This document shows positions 62,695-64,000 of a stretch of DNA of 64,000 nucleotides, in pieces (position 1 is the first letter of the stretch; the number at the start of each line of letters is the position of its first letter). The position numbers and the translations under genes are program-made. Source of the DNA: Chitinivibrionales bacterium (GTDB taxonomy: Bacteria; Fibrobacterota; Chitinivibrionia; Chitinivibrionales; WJKA01); contig WJLZ01000117.1 of the NCBI GenBank assembly GCA_014728215.1, forward strand, positions 123,731 through 187,730, written 5' to 3'. The notes below the pieces were generated by a model, which saw only the letters and a program-made list of their open reading frames with translations, had not been told where the DNA came from and searched no databases.

Positions 62695-62985
62695 CTATTG
62701 TTTCTTTTCTTTAAAACCTATGGAAAACATGCTTTCCAGGTCATGTCGGGAAAAACATTGGAAAGCAATCATCGTTTCAGTTTCAATTATACCTTCAATT
62801 TTCAGCATATGATTGGTGACAATATCAGCCAGTTTTTCGTTTGACGGTGCACGGATTATCGCTACAAGGTCATATTTCCCTGCAACCGAGTAGACTTCCG
62901 AGATATCTTCAACGGCTGCGAGTTTTTCGGCAACTGAATTTATGCTTCGTCTGTTTGCCTTGATTAAGCATATTGCATTTACCAT
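62695..62985 (-). CDS. Stand-alone RAM (Lrp/AsnC ligand-binding) domain protein
   Basis: 96 residues. The whole protein is a RAM/AsnC_trans_reg domain (VNAICLIKANRRSINSVAEKLAAVEDISEVYSVAGKYDLVAIIRA), with no helix-turn-helix. Such proteins bind amino acids or similar ligands and assemble as dimers or octamers. The operon RAM-PEBP-SDR-small protein is on one strand with short gaps. A sigma-54-like promoter lies at 63037-63052. Confidence 0.9.
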   Translation of the reverse strand: MVNAICLIKANRRSINSVAEKLAAVEDISEVYSVAGKYDLVAIIRAPSNEKLADIVTNHMLKIEGIIETETMIAFQCFSRHDLESMFSIGFKEKKQ

Positions 62986-63036
62986 GCTTCCCCCATTCGG
63001 ATACTGAAGTAACTATTGAATTACCATTCATATTAA

Positions 63037-63052
63037 TGCGAATAATATGCCA
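63037..63052 (-). promoter_or_regulatory. Sigma-54-like promoter for the RAM-PEBP-SDR unit
   Basis: On the reverse strand TGGCAT-ATTAT-TCGCA, GG and GC ten bases apart; one mismatch in the -12 box. About 50 bases before the start at 62985. Confidence 0.6.
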
Positions 63053-63098
63053 AAATCCATGAGGAGCTTTTTATTCCGAATTCGATATGGGATTATCA

Positions 63099-63109
63099 TT
63101 TTCGGGAAT
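63099..63109 (+). promoter_or_regulatory. TTTTCGGGAAT element (candidate activator site)
   Basis: Lies between the divergent promoters at 63037-63052 and 63183-63198, about 45 and 75 bases from their -24 boxes. Confidence 0.3.
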
Positions 63110-63182
63110 TAGGTTGTCGAAAACGGGAAAATAATTCTCAATATCTGCAAAGTAGGCTTGCAGGGTTCGGTTTAGGGGAGGT

Positions 63183-63198
63183 TGGCATTGATATTGCG
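63183..63198 (+). promoter_or_regulatory. Sigma-54 promoter for the BON-domain gene
   Basis: TGGCAT-TGATA-TTGCG, GG and GC ten bases apart, about 25 bases before the start at 63224. Confidence 0.75.
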
Positions 63199-63223
63199 AA
63201 CAGTTGGGTGAAGGGAGGATTAT

Positions 63224-64000
63224 ATGAAACAGAAAATTATGATACTTGGTTTCTTAGTGTTACTGGGCTCTTCTATATCTTATGCAGATACAGTGGTTTC
63301 TGCTATCGCCGACAGTACGATTACCAGGGCTGTTGAATCGGATCTTAAATGGGATAATGCTGTTTCGTCTCATTTAATCGATATAACAACCAAAAAAGGT
63401 ATCGTGATCATGAGCGGCTATGTGGACAATCTGCTTTCCCGTGATCGGGCTGAAAGGATAGCAGAGACAATAAAGGGGGTGCGCGGTGTAGTCAATCGCA
63501 TTAAAATACGGCCGATTGATCGCACCGATTCTGAAATAAAAAGCTCCTTGCTCTCGGCCATTGCACTGGATCCGGCATTAAAGGAACAGGATATTTCGGT
63601 TAAAGTCAGAAAAGGCCGGGTTGTGCTTAAAGGCACTGTTGGGTCGCGGAGCCAAATGTTACTGGCCCTGAAAGTAGCAAAGGGGGTAAGTGGCATCGTT
63701 GAAATTGAAAATGAGATTTTAATTCAGCCTCAAAAAGAGCGGTCTGATGATGATATCAGGGCCGATATTGTACGTCGTATTGAAATTGACCCGGCGCTTC
63801 AGGAAGAACATTATAAAGTCAAGGTTCATAACGGAAACGTTTCCCTCTCGGGAGCTGCAGGGAGTATTCCCGAAATCAAGGCAATTATGAATAAGGCAAA
63901 TGTTAATGGTGTCAGGGGTATGGATACCAGCGGTCTTGAAGTTAAAGAATGGGCCGATGACTGGCTTCGACGGCAGGAAAAACTCTCACTCTCGGACAAA
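63224..64000 (+). CDS. Periplasmic BON-repeat protein (cut by window edge)
   Basis: 259 codons are visible; the gene continues past the right edge. The first 22 residues (MKQKIMILGFLVLLGSSISYA) form a Sec signal peptide. Three BON domains follow: VVSAIADSTITRAVESDLKWDN...KGIVIMSGYVDN; DSEIKSSLLSAIALDPALKEQDISVKVRKGRVVLKGTVGS; and DIRADIVRRIEIDPALQEEHYKVKVHNGNVSLSGAAGS. This is the OsmY layout, periplasmic and osmotically induced in E. coli. The ribosome binding site is AAGGGAGG. Confidence 0.9.
   Translation, partial: MKQKIMILGFLVLLGSSISYADTVVSAIADSTITRAVESDLKWDNAVSSHLIDITTKKGIVIMSGYVDNLLSRDRAERIAETIKGVRGVVNRIKIRPIDRTDSEIKSSLLSAIALDPALKEQDISVKVRKGRVVLKGTVGSRSQMLLALKVAKGVSGIVEIENEILIQPQKERSDDDIRADIVRRIEIDPALQEEHYKVKVHNGNVSLSGAAGSIPEIKAIMNKANVNGVRGMDTSGLEVKEWADDWLRRQEKLSLSDK

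Noticed and set aside
1..64000. CRISPR arrays, tRNA or rRNA genes, insertion sequences, phage or defence genes
   Set aside because: I saw no regular spacer-repeat pattern, no tRNA-like cloverleaf with conserved T-loop, no transposase or integrase and no restriction or toxin-antitoxin genes.

Overview
The window reads as chromosomal DNA of a free-living Gram-negative bacterium with balanced base composition. Signs of an outer membrane are a YceB-like lipoprotein, a secreted protease/propeller/barrel protein and periplasmic BON repeats. I cannot place the phylum from the sequence alone. I see no tRNA, rRNA, CRISPR array, insertion sequence or phage gene. Nearly all of the window is densely packed genes for stress survival and dormancy.

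Layout: (1) 1-9.2 kb: cysteinyl-tRNA synthetase (cut by the left edge), a phosphoribosyltransferase, a DUF2267-Hsp20 pair, the ribosome-rescue hydrolase ArfB, a thiamine-binding protein, an Hsp20 / Lon-like protease / CbpA-type DnaJ block, DUF72 and Fpg. (2) 9.2-17 kb: a baeRF protein, a ribosome-hibernation factor fused to a cold-shock domain, D-lactate dehydrogenase with a HAD phosphatase, a CBS protein, an aldehyde dehydrogenase and an AI-2E-type exporter. (3) 17-26 kb: a P2-type cation ATPase, TreY, TreZ and a DUF4139 protein, apparently one operon. (4) 26-29 kb: a gene-poor stretch with a broken metallopeptidase gene, a GNAT remnant, a DUF1439 lipoprotein and an RRM protein. (5) 29-40 kb: a quinone-oxidoreductase-like enzyme, a UPF0182 membrane protein and a complete pyruvate dehydrogenase complex (E1, E2, E3), then two small proteins. 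(6) 40-50 kb: GlgX/TreX, PolX with LigA, and DnaK followed by two uncharacterised proteins. (7) 50-64 kb: a degenerate receiver protein, a second CBS protein, FtsH, MscS, a protease-propeller-barrel protein, an HD-GYP protein, an uncharacterised 429-residue protein, a CorC/CNNM-type protein, a four-gene RAM/PEBP/SDR group, and a BON protein cut by the right edge.

The main result is regulatory. Twenty transcription units start behind a sequence that matches the sigma-54 (RpoN) -24/-12 promoter: TGGCAY-N5-TTGCW with GG and GC exactly ten bases apart, on the correct strand and usually 30-170 bases before the start codon. Four more sites keep the -24 box but have GA for GC. The controlled genes include dnaK, hsp20, the Lon-like protease, hpf, polX-ligA, pyruvate dehydrogenase, the trehalose genes, mscS and HD-GYP. 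The window therefore looks like a sigma-54-driven general stress/dormancy regulon. It joins protein quality control, ribosome protection and rescue, DNA repair, conversion of glycogen to trehalose, mechanosensitive and ion transport, and a stress supply of acetyl-CoA. Several promoters lie back to back in shared intergenic regions, and a TTTTC[GG/CC]GAAT element recurs near some of them as a possible activator site.
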